A stretch of DNA of 64,000 nucleotides, from the NCBI RefSeq assembly GCF_010731595.1, contig NZ_AP022582.1, positions 744,001 through 808,000 of the forward strand, in the 5' to 3' direction. Position 1 is the first letter of the stretch. Every line of letters starts with the position of its first letter. The DNA is from Mycobacterium seoulense. GTDB taxonomy: Bacteria > Actinomycetota > Actinomycetes > Mycobacteriales > Mycobacteriaceae. The notes beneath the pieces were generated by a model. That model had not been told where the DNA came from and did no database searches. It saw only the letters and a list, made by a program, of their open reading frames with translations. A program made the translations under genes and the position numbers. Below, one piece after another: positions 47,065 through 56,656 of this stretch.

Positions 47065-48006
47065 GTGATCAGCCTTGTGTCTGAAGCCGACGCCGGGGCC
47101 GCCCGCCGCCATCGGGTGACCCACCGCACCGAGTATCGGTACTCCGACGTCGTGACCAGCTCCTACGGCCGCGGCTTTCTCACGCCGCGCGACTTGCTGC
47201 GCCAGCGCTGCGTGGAGCACCGGCTGACCATCGAACCGGCCCCGGCCGACGTTTCCACCAGCGGCGACGTCTACGGCAACATCAGCTCGTACTTCCACGT
47301 CACCGAGCCGCACCACACCCTGACCGTCACCAGCGACTCGATCGTGGACGTGTATCCGCCGGCCCCCGGGCTCTTTACCGCCGGGCCGGCGGTGCAGCCG
47401 TGGGAGGCCGCCCGTCCGACGGGAGGCGGGGGAGCGCTCGCCGCCGAATTCACCCTGGACCTGAATCCCCCCGAGATCACCGACGAGGTCCGCGAGTATG
47501 CGGCGCCCAGTTTCGCCCCGCAACGCCCGCTGGTCGATGTGCTGCGTGACCTCGCGTCGCGGATCTTCACCGACTTCACCTACCGATCGGGCTCGACGAC
47601 GATTTCCACCGGGGTAAATGAGGTTCTGGCGGCCCGGGAAGGGGTATGTCAGGACTTTGCACGGCTGGCAATCGCCTGCCTGCGCGCCAACGGTTTGGCG
47701 GCCAGCTACGTGTCCGGCTACCTGGCCACCGACCCGCCACCGGGGAAGGATCGAATGATCGGTATAGACGCCACCCACGCTTGGGCGGCGGTGTGGACAC
47801 CGCAGCAGCCAGGCCAATTCGAGTGGCTGGGTTTGGATCCCACGAACGACCAACTGGTCGACGAGCGCTACATCATCGTGGGACGCGGCCGCGACTACGC
47901 GGACGTGCCGCCGCTGCGGGGCATCATCTACACGAACTCGGAACACAGCGTGATCGACGTCGCCGTCGACGTGGTGCCCTTCGAGGGGGACGCGCTCCAT
48001 GCGTGA
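47065..48006 (+). CDS. Transglutaminase-like cysteine protease/transferase (Rv2569c-like)
   Basis: I start at GTG 47065 (313 residues), with GGAAGG upstream; GTG 47077 is possible. An N-terminal beta domain precedes the transglutaminase core with a complete triad: C195 in REGVCQDFARLA, H238 in DATHAWAAVW and D258 in LGLDPTND. Proteins of this kind (COG1305) commonly sit with ATP-grasp and alpha-E proteins and are predicted to cut or form amide bonds in a peptide modification system. It overlaps the next gene by eight bases. Confidence 0.9.
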   Translation: MISLVSEADAGAARRHRVTHRTEYRYSDVVTSSYGRGFLTPRDLLRQRCVEHRLTIEPAPADVSTSGDVYGNISSYFHVTEPHHTLTVTSDSIVDVYPPAPGLFTAGPAVQPWEAARPTGGGGALAAEFTLDLNPPEITDEVREYAAPSFAPQRPLVDVLRDLASRIFTDFTYRSGSTTISTGVNEVLAAREGVCQDFARLAIACLRANGLAASYVSGYLATDPPPGKDRMIGIDATHAWAAVWTPQQPGQFEWLGLDPTNDQLVDERYIIVGRGRDYADVPPLRGIIYTNSEHSVIDVAVDVVPFEGDALHA

Positions 48007-49054
48007 CTTCAACTGCCCCAACTGCGGCCAGCGCCTGACGTTCGAGAACTCCACCTGCCTGAACTGTGGCAGCGCGCTCGGGTTTTCGCTCGACCAGATG
48101 GCCCTGTTGGTGATCGTCGAGGGCAACGCCGGCGAGCACGCCGGGTTCGTGGACGCTTCCGAGTATCAGCTGTGCGCCAATCTGCGACTGGCCGAATGCA
48201 ATTGGCTGGTGCCGGTCAACAATCCCCGGCTGCTGTGCGCGTCCTGCGCGCTGACCACCGTGCGGCCCAACGACGCCGACTCCGCCGGCCTGGCCGAGTT
48301 CGCCCGGGCCGAGGCGGCCAAGCGGCGGCTGATCGCCGAGCTGCACGAGCTCAAGCTGCCGATCATCGGGCGCGACGAAGACCCCGAGCAGGGATTGGCC
48401 TTCCACCTGCTGTCCAGCGCGCAGGAGAAGGTGCTGACGGGCCACGACAACGGGGTCATCACGCTGGACCTGGCCGAGGGCGACGACGTGCACCGCGAGC
48501 AGTTGCGGGTGGAGATGGAGGAACCGTACCGCACCCTGCTCGGGCACTTCCGGCACGAGATCGGGCACTACTACTTCTACCGGCTGATCGCCCCGTCCAG
48601 CGATTACCTCGCGCGCTTCAACGAGCTGTTCGGCGACCCCGACGCCGACTACCAGGAGGCGCTCGATCGGCATTACAGCGAGGGGCCGCCCGAGGACTGG
48701 CAGGAAGACTTCGTGTCTTCGTATGCCACCATGCATCCCGCCGAGGACTGGGCCGAGACGTTCGCGCACTACCTGCACATCCGCGACACCCTGGACACCT
48801 CGGCGTGGTGCGGCTTCGTCTCGGCGTCGGCGACCTTCGACCGTCCTGCGTTGGGCCCCAGCGCTTTTCAGACGATCATCGACACGTGGCTGCCGCTGTC
48901 GTGGTCGCTGAACATGGTGAACCGGTCGATGGGCCACGACGACCTGTACCCGTTCGTGCTGCCCGTCGCGGTGCTGGAGAAGATGAAATTCATCCACACC
49001 GTCATCGACGAGGTGACGTCGGAATCGCGGGGGCCCGTCACCGTCGCGAGCTAG
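47999..49054 (+). CDS. Zinc-ribbon metallopeptidase (Rv2568c-like, COG4307)
   Basis: This 351-residue protein has an N-terminal zinc ribbon (C6, C9, C20, C23), another set of cysteines (C59, C67, C80, C83), and a metallopeptidase core with HFRHEIGHYYF (H186, E187, H190) followed by DWAETFAHYLHIRD, which likely supplies the third ligand. It is predicted to be cytosolic. The eight-base overlap with the transglutaminase gene implies joint production. Likely a maturing or removing peptidase of the island (inference). Confidence 0.88.
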   Translation: MRDFNCPNCGQRLTFENSTCLNCGSALGFSLDQMALLVIVEGNAGEHAGFVDASEYQLCANLRLAECNWLVPVNNPRLLCASCALTTVRPNDADSAGLAEFARAEAAKRRLIAELHELKLPIIGRDEDPEQGLAFHLLSSAQEKVLTGHDNGVITLDLAEGDDVHREQLRVEMEEPYRTLLGHFRHEIGHYYFYRLIAPSSDYLARFNELFGDPDADYQEALDRHYSEGPPEDWQEDFVSSYATMHPAEDWAETFAHYLHIRDTLDTSAWCGFVSASATFDRPALGPSAFQTIIDTWLPLSWSLNMVNRSMGHDDLYPFVLPVAVLEKMKFIHTVIDEVTSESRGPVTVAS

Positions 49055-49180
49055 TCGGCGATCGCGATCGCGGCACAGCCGGGCGAAGCGGGCCGAATCT
49101 TTTGTATTCCCTTGTTTCACTTGGGTTTCACTAGTCACAACGCGGTCAGTTTTGTCGGTGGGTGTTTCTAGAGTTTGGGT

Positions 49181-50542
49181 ATGGGCGCGAGTAGTCGTGA
49201 GGAGATCGTGGAGGTCTTCGACGCGTTCGATGATGACGTGGACCGGTTGTGCGGGTTGTCTTTTGACGTGCTGACCACCCCGGAGCGGTTGCGCGCCCTG
49301 GAGCGCCTGGAATGCGTGGCCCGTAAGCTGCGCACCCCGCAGCACGCGTTGATCAACCAGCTGAGCGCGCAGGCCAGCCCCGAGGAGTTGGGCGGCGCGC
49401 TGCGGGTGGGGCTGGCCGACCGGTTGCGCATCACCAAAGCCGAGGCCGCCCGGCGCATCGAGGAAGCCCAGGATCTCGGGGAGCGTCGGGCGTTGACCGG
49501 GGCACCGTTGGCCCCACAGCTCAGCGCGACCGCGGCCGGGCAACGCGCCGGGCTCATCGGTGACGGGCACGTCAAGGTGATCCGCAACTTTTTGGCCCAG
49601 CTGCCCGCCGAGGTCGACGCGTGCACCCGGCAGGCCGCCGAGGCCGACCTGGCCGGCAAGGCCGCCGGATACCGACCCGACGAATTGGCCAAATACGCCC
49701 AGCGGGTGATGGATTGGCTGCACCCCGACGGGGAATTCAGCGACGCCGAGCGGGCCCGCAAGCGCGCCATCACGCTGGGCGCGCAGGAGTTCGACGGCAT
49801 GTCCCGCATCAGTGGCCTGGTGACCCCGGAATTGCGGGCCGCCATCGAGGCCATGCTGGCCAAGCTCGCCGCGCCGGGGGCGTGCAACCCCGACGACCAG
49901 ACACCGGTGGTCGATGCGACACCGGATGAGGACGCGGTCCGGCGCGACACCCGCAGCCAGGCTCAGCGCAACCACGACGCCTTCCTGGCCGGACTGCGCG
50001 GCCTGCTGGCCTCCGGGGAACTGGGCTCGCACAACGGGCTGCCCGTGTCGATCGTGGTCACCACCACCTTGACCGATCTCGAAGCGGCCGCCGGCAAGGC
50101 GTTGACCGCCGGCGGCACGCTGGTGCCCATGTCGGATGTGATCCGCTGGGCCGGCCACGCCCACCACTACCTGGCCATCTTCGACAAGGGCCGGTCGCTG
50201 GCGCTGTGGCACACCAAACGACTGGCCTCCCCCGCACAACGAATCATGCTCTACGCCAAGGATCGCGGCTGCACCAAGCCGGGCTGCGATGCGCCGGCCT
50301 ACCACAGCCAGGTCCACCACATCCAAGGCTGGACAACCACCCGGCGCACCGACATCGACGACCTCACCCTGGCCTGCGGCCCCGACAACCGCCTCGCCGA
50401 CAAAGGCTGGACCACCCGCACCAACGCCCGCGGCGAAACCGAATGGCTCCCCCCAGCCCACCTCGACCGCGGCCAACCCCGGACCAACAGCTTCCACCAC
50501 CCCGAAAGATTCCTCCGCAACGAAGACGACGAACCCGATTGA
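49181..50542 (+). CDS. 13E12-type protein, DUF222 plus HNH endonuclease domain
   Basis: This 453-residue protein has a helical DUF222 domain (about residues 1-330) and a C-terminal HNH nuclease domain with [18 protein letters not shown] and the [12 protein letters not shown] end. Mycobacterial 13E12 repeat proteins share this layout and behave as mobile multi-copy families. I use ATG 49181; TTG 49175 is also possible. It lies inside the transglutaminase/ATP-grasp island, where H37Rv has no gene of this kind, so it looks inserted. No LexA box is seen upstream, unlike some 13E12 genes in H37Rv. Confidence 0.9.
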   Translation: MGASSREEIVEVFDAFDDDVDRLCGLSFDVLTTPERLRALERLECVARKLRTPQHALINQLSAQASPEELGGALRVGLADRLRITKAEAARRIEEAQDLGERRALTGAPLAPQLSATAAGQRAGLIGDGHVKVIRNFLAQLPAEVDACTRQAAEADLAGKAAGYRPDELAKYAQRVMDWLHPDGEFSDAERARKRAITLGAQEFDGMSRISGLVTPELRAAIEAMLAKLAAPGACNPDDQTPVVDATPDEDAVRRDTRSQAQRNHDAFLAGLRGLLASGELGSHNGLPVSIVVTTTLTDLEAAAGKALTAGGTLVPMSDVIRWAGHAHHYLAIFDKGRSLALWHTKRLASPAQRIMLYAKDRGCTKPGCDAPAYHSQVHHIQGWTTTRRTDIDDLTLACGPDNRLADKGWTTRTNARGETEWLPPAHLDRGQPRTNSFHHPERFLRNEDDEPD

Positions 50543-50577
50543 CGCAGCGCGCGTCTGCGCCGCGCTCGCGATCACCA

Positions 50578-53256
50578 CTAGGCCGGCATCACCCGGCGCA
50601 CGTCGGGGCCCCACAACGGCTGCATGCCACCGGGCAGCGCCAGCTGCGTGGTGGTGATGACCTCGGCCAGCTCGCGCAACCCGGCGTCTACCGCACCGAG
50701 CAGGTCGGCCAGCTCCGCGCGCAGCCCGTCGGCGCTGACGACTTCCAGCTCGGCGGGATGCGAGCGGCGCAGCAGGGTGCCGATCTCTTCCACCAGCCGC
50801 TCCGGACGCGACGACCCCGACGCCCCCGGCAGATCCTTGAGGTTGGTCCGCAGCCGCTCGACCTGATACAGCAACGACCGCGGGTTCTGCGCGTCGAACA
50901 GCATCAGCTCGGCCACGGCCGCGACGCTGACCTTGCCCACGGTGCGGCGTCGGTAGATGACCGAGGACTCGCACGCCACCAGCGTCGCCTCGATGATCGT
51001 CTGCTCGGCGGCGGGCCCGCGGACGGCGGTCAGCGTGGCCCGCAGCAGCGCGGTCAGCCAGAGGCCCCGTTCGATGCGCTTGCCGATGTCCATCATCGTC
51101 CAGCCCACGTCGCGCACCATCGACTCGCCGGCCACCCCCGCCAGGGTCAGCATCCCGGACAGCGTCTGCACCTGAGCCGACGCGAGCAGCGCGTCGGCCT
51201 CGGCCAGGGAATCCGGCGGCTCCCGCCGCTGGGCCAGCGCGCGTTCCACCCCGGCCAGCACCATCCAGGTGTCGTTGGACATCTGGTCGCGCACCGCCCG
51301 GGCGGCCAGCGCCAAACCCTCCACCGACTGCAGCAGGGATCCCGGCCGGTCCGGGTCCACGGTCAGTGACCACAGCGTGGAGGGGGCCACGGCGATCATC
51401 TCGGCCCCGTCGCCGGCCCCGTCGTCGGCCCTGTCGTCGGTCCCGGTGTCGGCTCCGGTGATCCGGGCCAGCGCCGCCATCAGCACGGGCACGCATTCGC
51501 TTTCCTCGGTGTGCTGCTGATGCCGGTAGACGTGGAACCTGTCCCGGGCGACGAGCAGCAACCGCGCCATGCTCTCTGCGCGTTCGCCGTAGCGGCCGAT
51601 CCAGAAGAGGTCCGACAGCACACGCGGCGAGCTGACGCCCCAGGTGCCCGCGGCCGTCTTCGCCGGCGGCACGGGCGACGGCAGGCTTACCGCCTCGGCT
51701 CGCGCGCGCTCCGTCGGGCGCACCCAAACATCCTTGGCGGCAACGGTTTGCAGCGTGTACGCGGCGGGGCCGGGCGCCAGCACGTAGCCGACGCCGCCGA
51801 TCATCGGGGCGTATCCGCCGCGCTGGGCGACATTGAACAACCGGATGCCGACGCCGGCCGACGACAACACCCCGGCATGATCGGTGGGCGCCGACGAGAA
51901 CTGCGGCAGCTCCTGACCGATCCACTGCCACGGCATCTTCTCGACCCGGGCGGCCAATTGCGCCAACTGATACGACGAAAGAGTCGGCCCGACATGGGTT
52001 TTCCCACCGATGGTGGACTTCACCAGCAGCGAAGACAGATTCGCCAGCAAGTGCGACCGTTCGGCGGCGATGCCGCCCCAGTAGACCGGCGCCGTTTGCA
52101 GCAGCGGCGCCTCGGAGAGCAGGCGCTCGGACAGCTTGGGTAAAAACCGAAGCAGCCCAGGGTTTTCCAGAATGCCACTGCCCAGTGTGTTGACGACGGT
52201 CACCGTCCCGCGGTGGCACGCCTCGACCAGGCCGGCCACGCCGAGCCGGGAGTCGGCGCGCAGGTCGAGGGGGTCGGTGTAGTCGGCGTCGACCCGGCGA
52301 AGGACGACGTCGACCCGTTTCAAGGTGCCCAGCGAGCGCATCCACAGCTTGCCGTCGCGCACCACCAGATCCGCGCTCTCCACCAGCGGGAACCCCAGTA
52401 GCGTGGCCAGATACGCCTGGTCGAAGGCGGTTTCGGAGAAGATACCCGGGCTGAGAACCACCACGACCGGGTCCTGAGCGTCGTCGGGTGCGGCATCGAT
52501 CAGCGCCAGCCGCAACGCCTGCGCGAACGGCGTCGTCGGGCGCGGCACGATCCGTTCGTAGAGATCGGGAATCGAGTGCGCGACGACGCGCCGGTCGGCG
52601 AGCGCGTAGCCGGCACCCGACGGCGCCTGCGTCCAGTCGGCGTTGACCCGGAAGGTGCCGTCCGGCAACCGGCTGACGTCGCAGGCGTGCAGGAACAGCT
52701 GGTGATGCCCGGGCACTTCGATGCCGTTGGCTGCGCGCACGTAGCCGGGATGGGCGAACAGCAGCTCCGGCGGCAGCACGCCCTCGGTGAGCAGGCTGCG
52801 CGGGCCGTACAGGTCGGCGAGCACGGCGTCGAGCAGCCGGGACCGCTGCACCAGGCCCGCCTCGAGCGCCTCCCACTCCGCGGCCGAGAGCACGAGCGGC
52901 AGCGTGTCCAGGATCCACGGCCGCGGCTCCAGGCCATGGCCGGGATCGACGTCGGTGTAGGTGATGCCGTCGCTGTCGATCAGGCCGCGCACCACCGAGC
53001 GGAGCCGGTCGAGCCCCGCCCGGCCGCGCTCGGCGATGGTGTCGGCCAGCTCCGCCCAGGCCGGCCGCACGTTGCCGTCCCGGTCGACGAATTCGTCGTA
53101 GCCGGCGGACGGGCCGTGCCGAAGGTCGAAGAGCGCCTCCTGGGCGCGCGCGGCCCGGTACCCGGCCAGCAGCCGGTCGGCGTCGTAGCCGTCCTCGTGG
53201 CGCCCACCAGCGGCCGGGGCTACGCCGGCGCCGAATGTCCTGTCGGCAAACACCAT
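50578..53256 (-). CDS. Circularly permuted ATP-grasp plus alpha-E fusion protein (Rv2567-like)
   Basis: The 892-residue protein joins a circularly permuted ATP-grasp domain (COG2308; about residues 20-490) with an alpha-E domain (COG2307; about 560-890). The ATP-grasp half has LFLHACDVSRLPDGTF, VVVLSPGIFSETAF and SSLLVKSTIGGKTHVGP; the alpha-E half has DLFWIGRYGERAESMARLL and DVGWTMMDIGKRIERG. Such proteins are predicted amidoligases that make peptide bonds with ATP. It starts ATG inside the stop of the transglutaminase/DUF2126 gene (TAATG), so they are coupled. A low-complexity Asp-rich insert lies near residues 620-640. Confidence 0.9.
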   Translation of the reverse strand: MVFADRTFGAGVAPAAGGRHEDGYDADRLLAGYRAARAQEALFDLRHGPSAGYDEFVDRDGNVRPAWAELADTIAERGRAGLDRLRSVVRGLIDSDGITYTDVDPGHGLEPRPWILDTLPLVLSAAEWEALEAGLVQRSRLLDAVLADLYGPRSLLTEGVLPPELLFAHPGYVRAANGIEVPGHHQLFLHACDVSRLPDGTFRVNADWTQAPSGAGYALADRRVVAHSIPDLYERIVPRPTTPFAQALRLALIDAAPDDAQDPVVVVLSPGIFSETAFDQAYLATLLGFPLVESADLVVRDGKLWMRSLGTLKRVDVVLRRVDADYTDPLDLRADSRLGVAGLVEACHRGTVTVVNTLGSGILENPGLLRFLPKLSERLLSEAPLLQTAPVYWGGIAAERSHLLANLSSLLVKSTIGGKTHVGPTLSSYQLAQLAARVEKMPWQWIGQELPQFSSAPTDHAGVLSSAGVGIRLFNVAQRGGYAPMIGGVGYVLAPGPAAYTLQTVAAKDVWVRPTERARAEAVSLPSPVPPAKTAAGTWGVSSPRVLSDLFWIGRYGERAESMARLLLVARDRFHVYRHQQHTEESECVPVLMAALARITGADTGTDDRADDGAGDGAEMIAVAPSTLWSLTVDPDRPGSLLQSVEGLALAARAVRDQMSNDTWMVLAGVERALAQRREPPDSLAEADALLASAQVQTLSGMLTLAGVAGESMVRDVGWTMMDIGKRIERGLWLTALLRATLTAVRGPAAEQTIIEATLVACESSVIYRRRTVGKVSVAAVAELMLFDAQNPRSLLYQVERLRTNLKDLPGASGSSRPERLVEEIGTLLRRSHPAELEVVSADGLRAELADLLGAVDAGLRELAEVITTTQLALPGGMQPLWGPDVRRVMPA

Positions 53257-56200
53257 TACCGCTGAACGGTACGCACGCGGCGCAGGTCAAGGATGCCCGG
53301 CGCGCCGACGTCGGTGAAGATACGCGCCTGTTTCTCCCGGATGCCCGACAGGTCGAGCTTGCCGGGGGTGAAGCCGGTCGCCTCGAAGCGGCGGGCGCGG
53401 CGCGCCTCGGCTTCGACGGCGTTGACGGGCGGCTCGTCGTAGGCCCGCCCACCGGGATGCGCGACGTGATAGGTGCAGCCGCCGCGCGACGTGCCCGTCG
53501 TCAGGTCGACCAGTTCGAACTGCAGCGGCACGTCGGTGCTGATCGTCGGGTGCAGCGCGCTCGGCGGCTGCCAGGCCTTGAAGCGCACCCCGCCCACGTG
53601 GATGTCGGGGTTGTCGGTGGCCAGCAGCGGCACCGGGTAGCCGTTGACGGTCACCACGTAGCGGTGGCGGTCGGCGCCGATGACGCGGACCTGGATGCGC
53701 TCGACCGACGAGTCGACGTACCGGGCGGTGCCGGTCGCGGTCGCCTCCTCGCCGAGGGTGTTCCACGGCTCGATGGCTCCCCGCAGTTCGATCTCGACGC
53801 CGTCGAACACCGCGGTGCCGATGCGCGGGAAGCGGAACTCGGTGAACGGATCCAGCCAGCTGGTCTCGAACGCGATGCCGTGCGCGCGCAGGTCGGCCGC
53901 CACGTCGGCGATGTCATGAATCAGGAAGTGCGGCAACAGGTATCGGCCGTGCAGGTTCGCGCCGTGGCGGATCAGCGGGGCGCGCAGCGGCTCGTCCCAG
54001 AACCACGCGACCAGCGAGCGCACCAGCAGCGACTGCACCATCGCCATGCGCAGGTGCGGGGGCATCTCGAACCCGCGCAGCTCCAGCAGGCCGAGCCGGC
54101 CGCGGGCGCTGTCGGGGCTGTAGAGCTTGTCGATGCAGAACTCCGCGCGGTGGGTGTTGCCGGTGATGTCGGTCAGCAGGTGGCGCAGCGCGCGGTCGAT
54201 CACCCACGGCTTGGCGGCCCCGCCCGCGGAGAGCCGCGCGATTTCGGCGAACGCGATCTCGAGTTCGTACAGCGCCTCGGCGCGGCCCTCGTCGACTCGG
54301 GGGGCCTGCGAGGTGGTGCCGACGAACCGCCCGGCGAACAAATACGAGAGCGACGGATGCCGCTGCCAGTACGTCAGCAGCGAGACCAGCAGGTCGGGGC
54401 GCCGCAGCAGCGGCGAGTCGGCGGGCGTGACGCCGCCGAGCGTGATGTGGTTGCCACCCCCGGTGCCGCCGTGGGTGCCGTCCACGTCGAAGGACTCGGT
54501 CGACAGCCGGGCCAATCGGGCCTGCTCGTAGAGGGTTTCGAGTTGCTGACTCTGTTCGACGAAGCCGGCGGTGGGCGCGACGTTGACCTCGATGACGCCG
54601 GGGTCCGGGGTGATCGTCGTCGAGCGCAGCCGGGGGTCCGGCGGGGGCTCGTAGCCCTCGATCACGACCGGGCAGCCGGCCTTGGCGGCGGCGGCCTCGA
54701 CGCGGGCGATGAGGTCGACGAAGTGTTCCAGCGCCTCGGTGGGCGGGATGAAGACGTAGAGCAGCCCGTCGCGAACCTCGGCGACCATCGCGGTGGGCGG
54801 GGCGGTGTCGGAGTCTTCCACCACCGCGGTGCCCGACTCCGCCGGCAGCGGGCCGCCGACGGTCTGCGGGTCGGCCTCGAACGACGGCCGCGGCGGTCGC
54901 CAGCTGATGGAATCCAGCGGCAGCCGCAGGCCCGCCGGAGAGTCGCCGGGCAGCAACACGATTCGGCCGCGGCGCAGCCGCCAGTCGGCGCTGGCCCAGC
55001 CCGCACCGTCGTCGCGGCGGTGCAGCGGCAAAACGAAAGCGGCTGGGGCCGTGACGGGTTCGTCGAGGCGGGCCAGCAGGGCGGCGCGGGCGGCGGGAGC
55101 GTCCTGGCCGAGGTCGTCGGCCGGGTCCACGGGGTCGCCCTCGGGCTGCCGCACCTTGGTCATCAGCCGGTGCAGCGGGTCCTCGTAGGCGGCCCGCACC
55201 TGCGAGAGCGGCAGTCCCAGCCCGTCGGCGACGCCGGCGAGCAGCCGGTTGGCCGCGCCGACGTCGACCGGGTCCGGCCGGTCGCCCCACGGATCGGCCA
55301 GCAGCGCGTCGTCGGTCCACAGCGGTCGCCCGTCGGTGCGCCAGTACAGCGCGATCTGCCAGCGCGGCAACGGTTCTCCCGGATACCAGCGGCCCTGCCC
55401 GCGCTGCACCAACCCGTGGGGCGCCCACACCGCCTTCAGGCGGGCGGCCAGGTCGGAGGCGCGCCGCCGCTTGTGCGGGCCGTCGGCCGCCGTGGTCCAC
55501 TCTTCGGCGACCTGATCGTCCACCGAGACGAACGTGGGCTCACCCCCGATGGTCAACCGCACGTCGGCGGCCGCCAGCCGCTCGTCGACGCGGTGGCCGA
55601 CCTCGCAGATCGTCTGCCACGCGGCGTCGATGTAGGGCAGGGTGACGCGGGGGTCCTCGTGGACGCGGGTGACGGTGTTGGAGAACTCCAGCACCGATTC
55701 GCACGGTTCGGTGCCGCCGCTGATGGGTGCCGCGGACGCCGGCTGTGGGGTCGCCGCCAACGGGATGTGGCCCTCGCCGGCGAACAATCCCGATGTCGGG
55801 TCCAGCCCGATCCATCCGGCGCCGGGGATGTACACCTCGGTCCAGGCGTGCAGGTCGGTGAAGTCGGCGGCGGGGCCCGACGGCCCGTCGAGCGCCTCCA
55901 CGTCGGAAGCCAGCTGTACCAGATAGCCGGACACGAAGCGGGCCGCCAGCCCCAGCTGGCGCAGGATCGACACCAACAACCACGCCGAGTCGCGGCACGA
56001 GCCGACCCCGGTGCGCAGCGTGTGATCGGGTGTCTGGACGCCGGGTTCCATCCGCACGCTGTAGGCGACGTCGGCGTTGACGGCGCGGTTGAGCGCGACC
56101 AGCACGTCGATGGTGCGCGTGCCGGCCGGCACCGAGAAGTTGCGCACCCAGGCCCGCGAGAGCTCGCCGGGACCGGACCCGTCGCCGTCCTCGTCGACGG

Positions 56201-56567
56201 GCCGCAGGTATGGCTCCAGGTCGTCGGAGAGCTCCTTGGGGTACGTCAACCCGGTCTCCGGCCACGTCTCGGCCCAGTCCTCGATGAAGAAGTCGAACGG
56301 GTTGATCACCTTGAGGTCGGCGATCAGCCCGACCGTGATGGTCAGTCGCCGCGTGGGATTCGGAAACACCAGGCGCGCAAGGAAATTCCCGACGGCGTCC
56401 TGTTGCCAGTTGATGAAGTGCTCTTCGGGCTCGACGCGCAGCGAGTAGGCGTCCAGCGGTGTGCGGCAATGGGGCGCCGGCCGCAGCCGAACGACATGCG
56501 GATACACCCGGACCGGCCGGTCGAAGGTGTAGCTGGTGCGGTGCTCCAGCGCGACTTTGATGCTCAT
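53256..56567 (-). CDS. Transglutaminase-DUF2126 protein (Rv2566-like)
   Basis: This 1103-residue protein has an N-terminal transglutaminase domain with the triad C191 (GVGSCRDSAWLL), H240 (LHAWTEVYIPG) and D256 (IGLDPTSG), then a DUF2126 region to the end with RRPDLLVSLLTYWQRHPSLSY and the C-terminal AHPGGRAYDEPPVN. It is coupled to the ATP-grasp/alpha-E gene by a one-base overlap. Predicted role: partner of the amidoligase, making or cutting isopeptide-type bonds. It is slightly shorter than I recall for Rv2566. The gene is transcribed from the 56568-56656 gap; no clear promoter seen. Confidence 0.9.
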   Translation of the reverse strand: MSIKVALEHRTSYTFDRPVRVYPHVVRLRPAPHCRTPLDAYSLRVEPEEHFINWQQDAVGNFLARLVFPNPTRRLTITVGLIADLKVINPFDFFIEDWAETWPETGLTYPKELSDDLEPYLRPVDEDGDGSGPGELSRAWVRNFSVPAGTRTIDVLVALNRAVNADVAYSVRMEPGVQTPDHTLRTGVGSCRDSAWLLVSILRQLGLAARFVSGYLVQLASDVEALDGPSGPAADFTDLHAWTEVYIPGAGWIGLDPTSGLFAGEGHIPLAATPQPASAAPISGGTEPCESVLEFSNTVTRVHEDPRVTLPYIDAAWQTICEVGHRVDERLAAADVRLTIGGEPTFVSVDDQVAEEWTTAADGPHKRRRASDLAARLKAVWAPHGLVQRGQGRWYPGEPLPRWQIALYWRTDGRPLWTDDALLADPWGDRPDPVDVGAANRLLAGVADGLGLPLSQVRAAYEDPLHRLMTKVRQPEGDPVDPADDLGQDAPAARAALLARLDEPVTAPAAFVLPLHRRDDGAGWASADWRLRRGRIVLLPGDSPAGLRLPLDSISWRPPRPSFEADPQTVGGPLPAESGTAVVEDSDTAPPTAMVAEVRDGLLYVFIPPTEALEHFVDLIARVEAAAAKAGCPVVIEGYEPPPDPRLRSTTITPDPGVIEVNVAPTAGFVEQSQQLETLYEQARLARLSTESFDVDGTHGGTGGGNHITLGGVTPADSPLLRRPDLLVSLLTYWQRHPSLSYLFAGRFVGTTSQAPRVDEGRAEALYELEIAFAEIARLSAGGAAKPWVIDRALRHLLTDITGNTHRAEFCIDKLYSPDSARGRLGLLELRGFEMPPHLRMAMVQSLLVRSLVAWFWDEPLRAPLIRHGANLHGRYLLPHFLIHDIADVAADLRAHGIAFETSWLDPFTEFRFPRIGTAVFDGVEIELRGAIEPWNTLGEEATATGTARYVDSSVERIQVRVIGADRHRYVVTVNGYPVPLLATDNPDIHVGGVRFKAWQPPSALHPTISTDVPLQFELVDLTTGTSRGGCTYHVAHPGGRAYDEPPVNAVEAEARRARRFEATGFTPGKLDLSGIREKQARIFTDVGAPGILDLRRVRTVQR

Positions 56568-56656
56568 ATCAAGCTGATCTCATCACAGGCGGCACAAGGC
56601 CGCAGTGCACCGCAGCCGCGGCTAACAGCGCCGTAACTTCGAACGCGGGCTCGCGG

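Noticed and set aside
49100..49180. LexA box for the 13E12 gene
   Set aside because: Some H37Rv 13E12 genes have SOS boxes, so I searched this upstream region, but no TCGAAC-N4-GTTCGA-like sequence is present.
47924..53452. A minus-strand frame of 1842 codons across the amidoligase island
   Set aside because: It runs antisense to three conserved genes and in another frame of the ATP-grasp gene; its Arg-rich low-complexity product has no domain.
53235..56636. A plus-strand frame of 1133 codons opposite the transglutaminase/DUF2126 gene
   Set aside because: The minus-strand product has complete catalytic motifs and couples to the next gene; the plus-strand product is a codon-shadow rich in Arg, Gly and Gln.
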